Shown here: positions 26,406 to 34,339 of the stretch, in pieces
Numbering within the stretch: the first letter of the stretch is position 1
Layout of the letters: every line of letters begins with the position of its first letter
Assembly: GCA_017303395.1 (NCBI GenBank)
Contig: JAFLBN010000004.1
Coordinates: 186,001 to 250,000 of the forward strand
Length of the DNA: 64,000 nucleotides
Direction: 5' to 3'
DNA from: Chitinophagales bacterium
GTDB taxonomy: Bacteria > Bacteroidota > Bacteroidia > Chitinophagales > Chitinophagaceae
The notes under the pieces: model-generated
Told to the model about the DNA's origin: nothing
What the model saw: only the letters and a program-made list of their open reading frames with translations
Databases searched by the model: none
Made by a program: the position numbers and the translations under genes

Positions 26406-26816
26406 TTTTGTACTCTGCCTGCTAAGCAGTTGCCATTTTTTATTCTTCCATACCCACACTTCCAGTCCGTGCAATCTGAATGGCAGGGTTTTACCTTCCA
26501 TTATCACATCTATCTCCAGCGTTGCACGTATACATCCCGTATTTCCGTCTATGGTTACCTGTTCGTTAGTCGATGTGATTTTCAAATAATCAATCGTGCC
26601 GTTGTACAGGTTGTTTATCATTTCCTGTTTGGTTTCCTTCCACCCGTTAGAGTGTCCGTACACCAGTTTGTTGCTCAGCATACCTTTCAGTGCTGCGGTA
26701 TCTTGTTCTACCAGTGCATGGTGAAATGCAGTAGCCGCGACCTTCAGGCTTTTTTCATCCTGTGCAAAAACAGTACTATATATAAAGAGCAATGATATGG
26801 TAACAAGGCTACGCAT
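26400..26816 (-). CDS. Exported NTF2-like (DUF4440/SnoaL-type) protein inside nuo operon
   Basis: A 138-residue protein with a signal peptide (MRSLVTISLLFIYSTVFAQ), so it should act outside the cytoplasm. The remainder fits the NTF2-like cone fold: an N-terminal helix with AFHHALVEQDTAALKGMLSN, then strands ending WVWKNKKWQLLSRQST. Many such proteins bind small ligands or have no enzyme activity; no catalytic residues can be assigned. It starts one base after the nuoE stop and lies 33 bases before nuoF, so it must be co-transcribed with complex I. It is not a known complex I subunit. The start at 26816 is favoured over an upstream in-frame codon because it gives a clean signal peptide. Confidence 0.75.
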   Translation of the reverse strand: MRSLVTISLLFIYSTVFAQDEKSLKVAATAFHHALVEQDTAALKGMLSNKLVYGHSNGWKETKQEMINNLYNGTIDYLKITSTNEQVTIDGNTGCIRATLEIDVIMEGKTLPFRLHGLEVWVWKNKKWQLLSRQSTKL

Positions 26817-26817
26817 A

Positions 26818-27315
26818 TCAGTTATTGTTTGCAGCGTTTCTTCTGCACTCATCTATTATCGCATCTACCTTTTCTTTCGTCAGGTGTTCGCGGTAGTGTT
26901 TGCCAAGCTGCATCATTGGTGCATAACCACAAGCACCCAGACATTCAGCAGGCTTCAAAGTAAACATGCCATCAGGTGTGGTTTCACCTTCTCTGATGCT
27001 CAGTTTTTCTTTGATGTACTCTATAATATTATCACTGCCATTCAGCATACAAGGGCCTGTGCGGCATACTTCAAATACGTATTTGCCAACCGGTTTCAGG
27101 TTGAACATCGTGTAGAAAGTAGCAACCTCATATACTTCAATAGGAAGTATGCTCAGCAATTCTGCCACATGATCCATAGCTTCTGTACTAAGCCAGCCGC
27201 CATTTTCTTCCTGTGCCATATGCAGAACAGGTATCAACGCACTCTTCTGCTTTCCTTCCGGATAGCGTGCAATGATTTCTTTTACTTTATTCAGTTTTTC
27301 TGCCGAAAATTTCAT
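26818..27315 (-). CDS. nuoE: NADH-quinone oxidoreductase subunit E
   Basis: A 165-residue thioredoxin-fold subunit that binds the 2Fe-2S cluster N1a beside NuoF. Cluster cysteines are seen in CRTGPCML and CLGACGYAP. The N-terminal helical part (ALIPVLHMAQEENGGWLS) is typical. Its stop is followed after one base by the NTF2-like gene instead of by nuoF. Confidence 0.95.
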   Translation of the reverse strand: MKFSAEKLNKVKEIIARYPEGKQKSALIPVLHMAQEENGGWLSTEAMDHVAELLSILPIEVYEVATFYTMFNLKPVGKYVFEVCRTGPCMLNGSDNIIEYIKEKLSIREGETTPDGMFTLKPAECLGACGYAPMMQLGKHYREHLTKEKVDAIIDECRRNAANNN

Positions 27316-27329
27316 TTCTCTTAACTGTT

Positions 27330-28574
27330 TTACGCATCAAGTTCGCCCGCAATTACATTGAGGCTACTTAATGTAATAATCGCATCACTCAATAAACCAC
27401 CACTTACTATTTCAGGATATGCCTGATAGTAAATGAAGCAAGGCCTGCGGAAGTGCAGACGATACGGAGTACGTCCGCCATCGCTTATCAGGTAATAACC
27501 TACCTCGCCATTTGCACCTTCTACACCATGATAAACTTCGCCCGGTAGTACATCGATCTCACCCATCACCATTTTGAAGTGGAAAATCAGAGCTTCCATC
27601 TTCGTGTACACATCCTCTTTTGGAGGCAGGTGATAATGGTCAGATTCCGGTGCGTAGAAAACATCTTTCTGCGTCGGGTCTTCCTGTTCAAGCTTGGCAA
27701 TTTTTGCCAGTGCCTGTTCTATAATCTTGTAGCTTTCCCAGATTTCGTCGTTGCGCACCATATAACGGTCGTAAACGTCGCCGGTAGTACCTACTGGTAT
27801 TTTAAAATCAAAGTCTTCATAAGATGAATATGGTTGTGCAACACGAACGTCGTAGTCTACACCCGCAGCACGCAGGTTTGGACCTGTGAAGCTGTAGTTG
27901 AGTGCACGCTCTGCACTGATAGGACCAGCGCCGATGCAACGCTCCATAAAGATGCGGTTGCGATTCAGCAGGGCTTCAAATTCACGCATCACTTTCGGGA
28001 AGCCTTCCATGAATTTGTTGATCTTCTCCCATGCTACCTGTGTGAAGTTTCTTTCGAAACCACCCACACGGCCTATGTTTGTAGTAAGGCGGCTACCGCA
28101 CACTTCTTCATATATTTCATATATCAGTTCGCGCCATTGGAACACGTAGGTGAAACCTGTAAGCGCACCAGTATCTACCGCTACAACCGAGTTGCATATC
28201 AGGTGATCGGCAATACGCGCCAGCTCCATGATGATGACACGCATATAGTCAACACGCTTAGGCGTTTTGATGCCCAGCAGTTTTTCTATAGTCATGTGCC
28301 AGCCCATGTTGTTGATAGGCGCGCTACAATAGTTCAACCTGTCTGTAAGCGGCGTTACCTGATAGTAAGGACGACGCTCCGCAATTTTCTCGAACGCACG
28401 GTGGATGTAACCGATGGTAGGTTCTGTACTCAGTACCCTCTCACCATCAATCTCCATGATGTTCTGGAACACACCGTGTGTGGCAGGGTGCGTAGGCCCC
28501 AGGTTCAGCGTAGTACTCTGCTTCGCCAGTGACTCTTCTGCCAGTTGTATATGATGTTGTGTTTGCTCAGACAT
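27330..28574 (-). CDS. nuoD: NADH-quinone oxidoreductase subunit D
   Basis: A 414-residue subunit that forms the quinone site together with NuoB and NuoH and descends from [NiFe]-hydrogenase large subunits. The N-terminal GPTHPATHGVFQ motif carries the conserved histidine, and the quinone-site loop is SAPINNMGWHM. It is separate from nuoC, not fused as in E. coli. Spacers are 30 bases to nuoC and 14 to nuoE. Confidence 0.96.
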   Translation of the reverse strand: MSEQTQHHIQLAEESLAKQSTTLNLGPTHPATHGVFQNIMEIDGERVLSTEPTIGYIHRAFEKIAERRPYYQVTPLTDRLNYCSAPINNMGWHMTIEKLLGIKTPKRVDYMRVIIMELARIADHLICNSVVAVDTGALTGFTYVFQWRELIYEIYEEVCGSRLTTNIGRVGGFERNFTQVAWEKINKFMEGFPKVMREFEALLNRNRIFMERCIGAGPISAERALNYSFTGPNLRAAGVDYDVRVAQPYSSYEDFDFKIPVGTTGDVYDRYMVRNDEIWESYKIIEQALAKIAKLEQEDPTQKDVFYAPESDHYHLPPKEDVYTKMEALIFHFKMVMGEIDVLPGEVYHGVEGANGEVGYYLISDGGRTPYRLHFRRPCFIYYQAYPEIVSGGLLSDAIITLSSLNVIAGELDA

Positions 28575-28604
28575 TAGTCTTAAGTCAATTAGTTAGTTCA
28601 AATA

Positions 28605-29114
28605 TTATATGCTGCCACCGCGGCCAAACATTTCGTCATCTTTATCGAGGCGAGTAGGGTCTTCCATCTGGTATTCTTTACGCAGCGGGAAGTAATCCAT
28701 TTCGTCCACATTCAGTATTCTTGTCAGGTTCGGATGTCCTACGAAGTTGATACCAAGGTTATCGTAAGTCTCGCGCTCCATCCAGTTTGCCCCTGAGAAT
28801 ATTTTTGTTGCCGTGTACACATCAGGCTTTTCAACAGGTACATATACCTTCAGGCGCAGGCGGATGTTTTCTACCAGATTGTGCAGGTGATACACCACAC
28901 ACAGTTCTTCGCCTGTTCTTTCAGGATAATGTACCGCTGTCAGGTCTGTCAGAAACTGAAAGCCTTCTGCATCGTACAAATGCTGTATTACTTTCAGGTT
29001 AGCTTCGGCAGGCATCCTTAATGTCAGCAGGCCATATTGCTCATCCCATTCGGTAAGCTGCTCACCGAATTTGTCTGAAAGCTTTTGTTTTAATATTTCG
29101 TTGGTCAATGCCAT
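28605..29114 (-). CDS. nuoC: NADH-quinone oxidoreductase subunit C
   Basis: A 169-residue peripheral-arm subunit. The family signature is visible as ERETYDNLGINFVGHPNLTRIL, followed by YFPLRKEYQ. The start is the ATG at 29114; the longer frame begins with a rare ATT codon. Confidence 0.95.
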   Translation of the reverse strand: MALTNEILKQKLSDKFGEQLTEWDEQYGLLTLRMPAEANLKVIQHLYDAEGFQFLTDLTAVHYPERTGEELCVVYHLHNLVENIRLRLKVYVPVEKPDVYTATKIFSGANWMERETYDNLGINFVGHPNLTRILNVDEMDYFPLRKEYQMEDPTRLDKDDEMFGRGGSI

Positions 29115-29162
29115 ATTCAAAATCAAAAATTAAAGGTCAAAAAGCAGTTGCTTTTTGCATGA

Positions 29163-29726
29163 CTACTGTATCGCGTAGCTTTCCATCAGCTCCTTGTACT
29201 GCGGGCTATTGCGGCGGCGCAGGCTTTCGTTGTGTACAAGGTCCTGCAGTTTCAGTATACCATCCAGTATAGCTTCAGGGCGCGGCGGGCAGCCTGCTAC
29301 ATACACATCTACCGGTATTACCTGATCTATACCCTGCAATACAGGATAAGAATCGAATATACCACCGCTGGACGCACATGCACCTATGGCAATAACCCAA
29401 CGTGGCTCTGCCATTTGCAGATACACCTGGCGCAGTACCGGTGCCATTTTTTTGGCAATAGTACCTGCGACCAGCAACACGTCGCACTGACGAGGTGTAA
29501 AGCCCATACGCTCTGACCCGAAACGAGCCAGATCGTAGTTGGCACCCATGGTAGCCATGAACTCGATACCGCAGCAAGATGTTGCGAATGGTAAAGGCCA
29601 CAGTGAATTTTTACGTGCAAGGCCTACCACCTTATCAAAAGATGTAGCCATAAACCCTTCTCCCGAATAGCCTTCCGGTATCGGGGACAGCTTCATATTA
29701 GTATTGTACTGTACGGGACGTCCCAT
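29163..29726 (-). CDS. nuoB: NADH-quinone oxidoreductase subunit B (cluster N2)
   Basis: A 187-residue subunit carrying 4Fe-4S cluster N2, the last electron carrier before quinone. The tandem cysteines are in TSCCGIEFMA, with the remaining ligands in IGACASSGG and VAGCPPRPEA. An internal start at the tenth codon after the first (MKLSPIPEG) is an alternative. Spacer to nuoA is 68 bases. Confidence 0.95.
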   Translation of the reverse strand: MGRPVQYNTNMKLSPIPEGYSGEGFMATSFDKVVGLARKNSLWPLPFATSCCGIEFMATMGANYDLARFGSERMGFTPRQCDVLLVAGTIAKKMAPVLRQVYLQMAEPRWVIAIGACASSGGIFDSYPVLQGIDQVIPVDVYVAGCPPRPEAILDGILKLQDLVHNESLRRRNSPQYKELMESYAIQ

Positions 29727-29794
29727 AATCTGTTAATTCTGTTTAGCTATGATTTGTAATAACAATTACAAACCCATAATAGTTAAAGCATGTT

Positions 29795-30187
29795 TTAATC
29801 TTCCCAGTCAAGCGCACCTTTCTTCACTATGTATATAAACCCGCAAAGGAAGAAAGCCACAAACATTATAACAGCCAGAAAACCTTCCTGGCCCAGATCT
29901 CTGAAGTTTACAGCGTAGGGATAAAAGAATATTACTTCCACATCGAACAACACGAAAAGGATGGCTACGAGGAAGTATTTGATGGCCATTGGCTGGCGTG
30001 CGTTACCAACAGAGGGGATACCGCTCTCGAAGTTGATGAGCTTGTCTTTGGTTCTGCGTTTAGGGCCTAGCATTTGCGAAGCACCTATCGTTAATACCAC
30101 AAAGCCTATACCCACCAATAATTGGATAGCCACCGGTAGGTAGCTGAAGGGCGTTTGCTGGTTTGCTGCCAATAGTAGAAAATTCAT
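29795..30187 (-). CDS. nuoA: NADH-quinone oxidoreductase subunit A
   Basis: A 130-residue membrane subunit with three transmembrane helices. The conserved acidic loop (KLINFESGIPSVGNARQP) and the FDVEVIFFYPYAV helix identify it. It is the first gene of the operon, 38 bases after the predicted -7 box. Confidence 0.95.
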   Translation of the reverse strand: MNFLLLAANQQTPFSYLPVAIQLLVGIGFVVLTIGASQMLGPKRRTKDKLINFESGIPSVGNARQPMAIKYFLVAILFVLFDVEVIFFYPYAVNFRDLGQEGFLAVIMFVAFFLCGFIYIVKKGALDWED

Positions 30188-30224
30188 ATTACAACTAAAC
30201 TTCGAGCGTTCTGAACAGAGGTAG

Positions 30225-30254
30225 CAAAGTTATAGTTATGGTGCGAATTTGCAA
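30225..30254 (-). promoter_or_regulatory. nuo operon promoter (TTG-N19-TAACTTTG)
   Basis: On the minus strand, TTG (30254-30252) and TAACTTTG (30232-30225) are 19 bases apart, an excellent fit to the Bacteroidota sigma consensus. A short run of ATT triplets (about 30269-30285) lies just upstream. Confidence 0.8.
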
Positions 30255-30341
30255 GGGAAAAACCGTGCTATTATTATTATTATTTGGGCTGCAGAAACAC
30301 CCCAGCTTCATATCACAGAAACTATATTGTTCATATTTTAT

Positions 30342-30373
30342 AAATATGAAAGGGGTACCTATTGGCACCCCTT
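30342..30373 (-). terminator. Terminator of the GT-C-like membrane protein gene
   Basis: AAGGGGT (30350-30356) and ACCCCTT (30367-30373) form a stem. On the minus strand it is followed by TCATATTTA. It lies 30 bases after the stop at 30403. Confidence 0.7.
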
Positions 30374-30402
30374 AAAACAACAATTAGTTAATATATAATC
30401 CG

Positions 30403-31674
30403 TTATTTCTCATCCTGTAAGCAATAGATTCCATTTTTACAGGCTTCATCAGCAATTTGTTGTGCTTTCTCGGGTGGGCCGGGATAGTAATAAGGCATAT
30501 TTATCATACGTTGGCTTTCACGCTCATAACCCAACTCTCCATATGTATAGTTATTTCTATATGCGCTGAGCACTATCAGCGCAAATATGCCAATGGCAGG
30601 CCAGAAGATGGTTTGCTTTTCCCTGAACCTATAGGCAACTACTACAAGTGCTATAGCTATAAAGAAATGAGAGTATACAAGGTAGCGACTGGCATAGAAA
30701 ACTTCGGTACCCAGATTGGCCCTGAAAATAGAAGTTGTAGCCATAGAAGCTCCTACAAATGCCAGTACTGTTAGTAACAACATCAGCTTTTTATCCTTGA
30801 ACATCGTTTTGCTATATGGAAATAATGCCAATATGAGTATCAGGAAGAAAGCGCCCACTACGTTTGCATTCTCTGTATTGGTAGTTTCGCCAAATGCGAA
30901 GTGAGAGCCTATCATACCCAAAAAGAAGTTGATAGTTGTACCTAAATCAAAAGTATTGCCGGCAGCCCTAGCCGGTTGCGAATAACCTACAAAATAGAGT
31001 GGAGCAAATACAAGAAGTATAGCGATACTGGTTATTTTTTGCATCTTATTGCCACACAACAGACAATATAGCATGATGAAAAATGCTGCTATCATACCAT
31101 TACCACTGGCATATATTGTCAGGAACTGAAATATGCCACCAAAAATCAATGACTGCTTTGTATCTTTTGAATAGAAGTATAATGTGAGCATAAACAGCGC
31201 TACAACCCCAAAGTTTTGCATACCTGCCATTGCCATAATACCATTTTCATAACTGCTATGGTCCATGATGCAGAAACCAGCTATCAGGGCTACAACATTC
31301 CAGTATTTTATGCCAAGTTGTTTAATGATATATGTAAACACAAGAAAAGCTGCTGCTAATTGCAAATTGGCTATCAGTACAAAAGATTTAAAATTGGCAG
31401 CCCCGGTAATCATATAATATATTGCATACACCAGCTTTGATGCGAATATACGATGCTCGTTGTGCTGCAAAAACAACAAATGAATTTTTTCGGAAAAGCC
31501 TGCATCACGAAACTTGTTGAGGAAGCCGAGTATTGCGTCATAGTCATCCTTCATAGGTATGTTTTGCGCATACGTGTTTATCAGATTGAAATATACCAAT
31601 ACCGGTATCAGTATCCAGGCATTGAATAAATAGTCCTGAACACGGCTATTTCCTTTAATACTACGCTCTGTCAT
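30403..31674 (-). CDS. Polytopic membrane protein, GT-C glycosyltransferase-like
   Basis: A 423-residue protein with about ten hydrophobic segments and no signal peptide. Between the first two segments an extracytoplasmic loop has MKDDYDAILGF and further on QHNEHRIFASKLV. An acidic pair early in the first loop followed by polytopic helices is the pattern of GT-C enzymes (Dol-P-mannosyltransferase or ArnT type), which transfer sugars from lipid carriers outside the inner membrane. I did not recognise a named family. Its neighbours are a methyltransferase, two GT2 enzymes and a flippase, which supports a surface glycan role. A transporter or O-antigen ligase-like protein is possible. Confidence 0.6.
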   Translation of the reverse strand: MTERSIKGNSRVQDYLFNAWILIPVLVYFNLINTYAQNIPMKDDYDAILGFLNKFRDAGFSEKIHLLFLQHNEHRIFASKLVYAIYYMITGAANFKSFVLIANLQLAAAFLVFTYIIKQLGIKYWNVVALIAGFCIMDHSSYENGIMAMAGMQNFGVVALFMLTLYFYSKDTKQSLIFGGIFQFLTIYASGNGMIAAFFIMLYCLLCGNKMQKITSIAILLVFAPLYFVGYSQPARAAGNTFDLGTTINFFLGMIGSHFAFGETTNTENANVVGAFFLILILALFPYSKTMFKDKKLMLLLTVLAFVGASMATTSIFRANLGTEVFYASRYLVYSHFFIAIALVVVAYRFREKQTIFWPAIGIFALIVLSAYRNNYTYGELGYERESQRMINMPYYYPGPPEKAQQIADEACKNGIYCLQDEK

Positions 31675-31684
31675 TTTTATGAAG

Positions 31685-32485
31685 TTACCTGAAACAAAAT
31701 ATGTTTAACTGTATATCGAACGGATGCCCAGTAGGCGTTCTGTAGAAGGGTGTTTTATATATTTCCATAGCTTCTTTCATATAAAACTTCATACCCGCAG
31801 CCTGTACAATATTTAATATCTCCAGCAATTTGTGTTCATCATCAAATGTGCCATGATACTCTATAAACATGTTATTTACATTTGCCAGCTTGTCTTGTAT
31901 GTCTAATAACACCTGATACTCCGCCCCTTCAATATCCATTTTTAAGAGGTCTACTTTTTCGCTCAGCAGATTTTTTAACCTGATGCCCTTTACCTCATAC
32001 GTATCATTTCCTTTTTCATCAGTTATCATACTGCCAAGGCTATTCATACTCTGGAAATTTAAAGTGACTTCATCTATCCATACGGCTTCTTTTCTAAGGT
32101 CTACATTATCCAGCTTATACGTTTCAATATTGTTTTTTATCAGTGTATAGTTATCGGTATCTGGTTCAAAAGCAATGATTTTTGCCCCGGGGTGGTTTCT
32201 TTTAAAATATAAAACGCTTAGCCCGATATTAGCACCGCAATCTATAATGACGGGAGATGCAGGTAAGTTTATTTTATATACCTCTTCTACAAATATCTCT
32301 TCAAGGCTATGGTATAAATCGTATCCGTTTATGAAACTCAGATTATTATTGAACAGCGAATAGCTTCTAAGTTTGTTTTTGGTGTTTTTCAGATAGGCGA
32401 TTTTAAAAGACGTAAGCCCGACACTCCTGTATTTTGAGTTGTGCGCTTTTGCCTTAAGCAGTTTATTTATTATTTGTTTGTACAT
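31685..32485 (-). CDS. FkbM family methyltransferase
   Basis: A 266-residue protein with an S-adenosylmethionine-binding Rossmann core: VIIDCGANIGLSVLYF is motif I, IIAFEPD the acidic end of strand 2, and LLKMDIEGAEYQVL the FkbM signature. Such enzymes O-methylate sugars or other small molecules, and are common in polysaccharide clusters. The start is the ATG at 32485. It is 10 bases upstream of the GT-C-like gene on the same strand and only 20 bases from the divergent GT2 gene at 32506, so promoters must overlap coding DNA or be very compact. Confidence 0.85.
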   Translation of the reverse strand: MYKQIINKLLKAKAHNSKYRSVGLTSFKIAYLKNTKNKLRSYSLFNNNLSFINGYDLYHSLEEIFVEEVYKINLPASPVIIDCGANIGLSVLYFKRNHPGAKIIAFEPDTDNYTLIKNNIETYKLDNVDLRKEAVWIDEVTLNFQSMNSLGSMITDEKGNDTYEVKGIRLKNLLSEKVDLLKMDIEGAEYQVLLDIQDKLANVNNMFIEYHGTFDDEHKLLEILNIVQAAGMKFYMKEAMEIYKTPFYRTPTGHPFDIQLNIFCFR

Positions 32486-32505
32486 TTATCCGTTATATTA
32501 CCGAG

Positions 32506-33450
32506 ATGAGTGTAAAAGTTTCAATATGTATTCCCGCCTACAAAAGAGTTCATTTTTTGAAGCGGTTATTGAATAGTATTGCAAATCAAACTTACAAAAA
32601 TTATGAAGTAATCGTCTCTGACGATAGTGATGATGACAGTGTGTACAATCTCGTTCAGTCTTACACAGATACATTACCCATCTTATATTATAAAAACACA
32701 CCTGCATTGGGCACGCCAAGAAATTGGATGGCCGGCATGAATAAAGCATCGGGTGAATGGGTAAAGCTTATTCACGATGATGACTGGTTTGCAGATGAAA
32801 ACAGCCTGCAGCAGTATATGGATGCCACAACCAGCGACTGTAAGTTTATATTTTCGGGCTACAATGCATACTACGAAGAGACGAACACCTATGTAAACAA
32901 AACAGTAACGCAGGCTGCTTTTGATAAAGTACGTAATAACCCATACCTGCTAATAGGAGACAATATCATTGGCCCGCCAAGTGTGCTGATGATACACAAC
33001 TCTATTAAAGAATACTATGATGCGCAGATGAAATGGTATGTAGACCTTGAGTACTATATAACCGCATTCAATATGGGCAAGGCTGCATATATAGCTATGC
33101 CGCTTATAAATATGAGTTATAACGATACGCAGGTTACCAATTTCTGTTTCGACAACCCATCTGTAGTAATACCGGAGGCGCTGTATATTCTGCAAAAACA
33201 TGGGTTGAGTTTCATGAATGATATTATGGTATATGATGCATTCTGGCGCATGGTTCGCAATCTGAATATTAAAAACTTGGCGGAGTTTGAGCGTTATAAA
33301 ATGACATATGAAGTTCCGGCATTTCTAAAAAAGATTATACATCATCAGCAGCCCTTCAGTAACAAACTACTACGTATCGGGTATTTCTCCAAACCATTGA
33401 TGGCCATATCATATCTACTTAACAGGAACAACTTAAAGGTTGCAAACTAA
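32506..33450 (+). CDS. GT2 family glycosyltransferase
   Basis: A 314-residue protein with a GT-A fold start: VSICIPAYKR, then LLNSIANQTYKNYEVIVSDD. The metal-binding acidic motif is IHDDDWF near residue 90. Such enzymes move a sugar from a nucleotide donor to a growing glycan in the cytoplasm. The first of three consecutive genes that end with a flippase. Acceptor and donor are unknown. Confidence 0.85.
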   Translation: MSVKVSICIPAYKRVHFLKRLLNSIANQTYKNYEVIVSDDSDDDSVYNLVQSYTDTLPILYYKNTPALGTPRNWMAGMNKASGEWVKLIHDDDWFADENSLQQYMDATTSDCKFIFSGYNAYYEETNTYVNKTVTQAAFDKVRNNPYLLIGDNIIGPPSVLMIHNSIKEYYDAQMKWYVDLEYYITAFNMGKAAYIAMPLINMSYNDTQVTNFCFDNPSVVIPEALYILQKHGLSFMNDIMVYDAFWRMVRNLNIKNLAEFERYKMTYEVPAFLKKIIHHQQPFSNKLLRIGYFSKPLMAISYLLNRNNLKVAN

Positions 33451-33454
33451 GCTT

Positions 33455-34339
33455 ATGCTGGTTTCGATAATCATAGTTAACTATAATACATTCGATGTAA
33501 CATGCGATTGTATTGAGAGTGTTTTAAAGCATACCAAAGGGGTAGATTATGAGATAGTACTTGTAGATAATGCATCCCCCAAAGACAACCCGGACCTTTT
33601 TGTATCAAAGTTTCCCGGCATCAGGCTGGTAAAAAATCCTGAAAATAATGGTTTTGCCTGTGGCAATAATCTGGGTATTGCCCATGCGAAAGGTGATGTG
33701 ATGCTGCTACTTAATTCTGATACGATACTTACCGAAGACAGCATCAGCATTTGTGCGAAAGTATTGGAAGATCGGACTGGTACAGGTTTCCTGACATGCA
33801 GGCTGGTGTATGCAGATGGTAAATACCAGCATAATGCCCGTGCTTTCCGCAGCATACGCAACGAGCTGCTGGACCTTGCGCGCCCTTTACTGAAACTGAT
33901 GCCTTATGAGAAAAGAGCAAAGCTGATGTTGAACCAATACTTTCATGGAGATTTCAATACCGTATGTGATTGGGTATCGGGGGCATTTATGATGTTTCGC
34001 AAATCGTTACTGCAACACCTACCCGAAGGCAAACTGGATGAACGCTTCTTTATGTATGGCGAGGATATGCTATGGTGCCAGCAAGCCTTACAGGCAGGCT
34101 ACAGTAATTACTTTGTGGCAGATACTACCGTCATACATATTGCAAATGCCAGTACAGAACCGGCTAAACAGCTGAAGTTGTTGAATATTACTTTAACACA
34201 CGATTTAGAGGTGATTCGCCTGCAACGCGGAAATTCTCTTTACTTTTACGCCTTACAGTTCATATACACTACCAAGGAAAAGCTGCGTTATTACATAAAA
34301 GTGCTGGTAATGAGGCTGTTTAAATATCGTATCAGATAA
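33455..34339 (+). CDS. GT2 family glycosyltransferase (rhamnosyltransferase-like)
   Basis: A 294-residue protein starting VSIIIVNYN, with VLVDNASPKDNP, the NNGFACGNNLGI segment and the LLLNSDT acidic motif. The GEDMLWCQQALQAGY segment near residue 205 is typical of WbbL-like rhamnosyl- or related transferases. The ATG at 33455 is chosen; an upstream TTG at 33440 would overlap the previous gene by 11 bases. The following flippase gene starts on the base after its stop codon. Confidence 0.85.
   Translation: MLVSIIIVNYNTFDVTCDCIESVLKHTKGVDYEIVLVDNASPKDNPDLFVSKFPGIRLVKNPENNGFACGNNLGIAHAKGDVMLLLNSDTILTEDSISICAKVLEDRTGTGFLTCRLVYADGKYQHNARAFRSIRNELLDLARPLLKLMPYEKRAKLMLNQYFHGDFNTVCDWVSGAFMMFRKSLLQHLPEGKLDERFFMYGEDMLWCQQALQAGYSNYFVADTTVIHIANASTEPAKQLKLLNITLTHDLEVIRLQRGNSLYFYALQFIYTTKEKLRYYIKVLVMRLFKYRIR

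Noticed and set aside
30269-30285. ATT triplet run as a phase-variation tract
   Set aside because: Only about five triplets and outside the promoter core, so slippage control of the nuo operon is unlikely.
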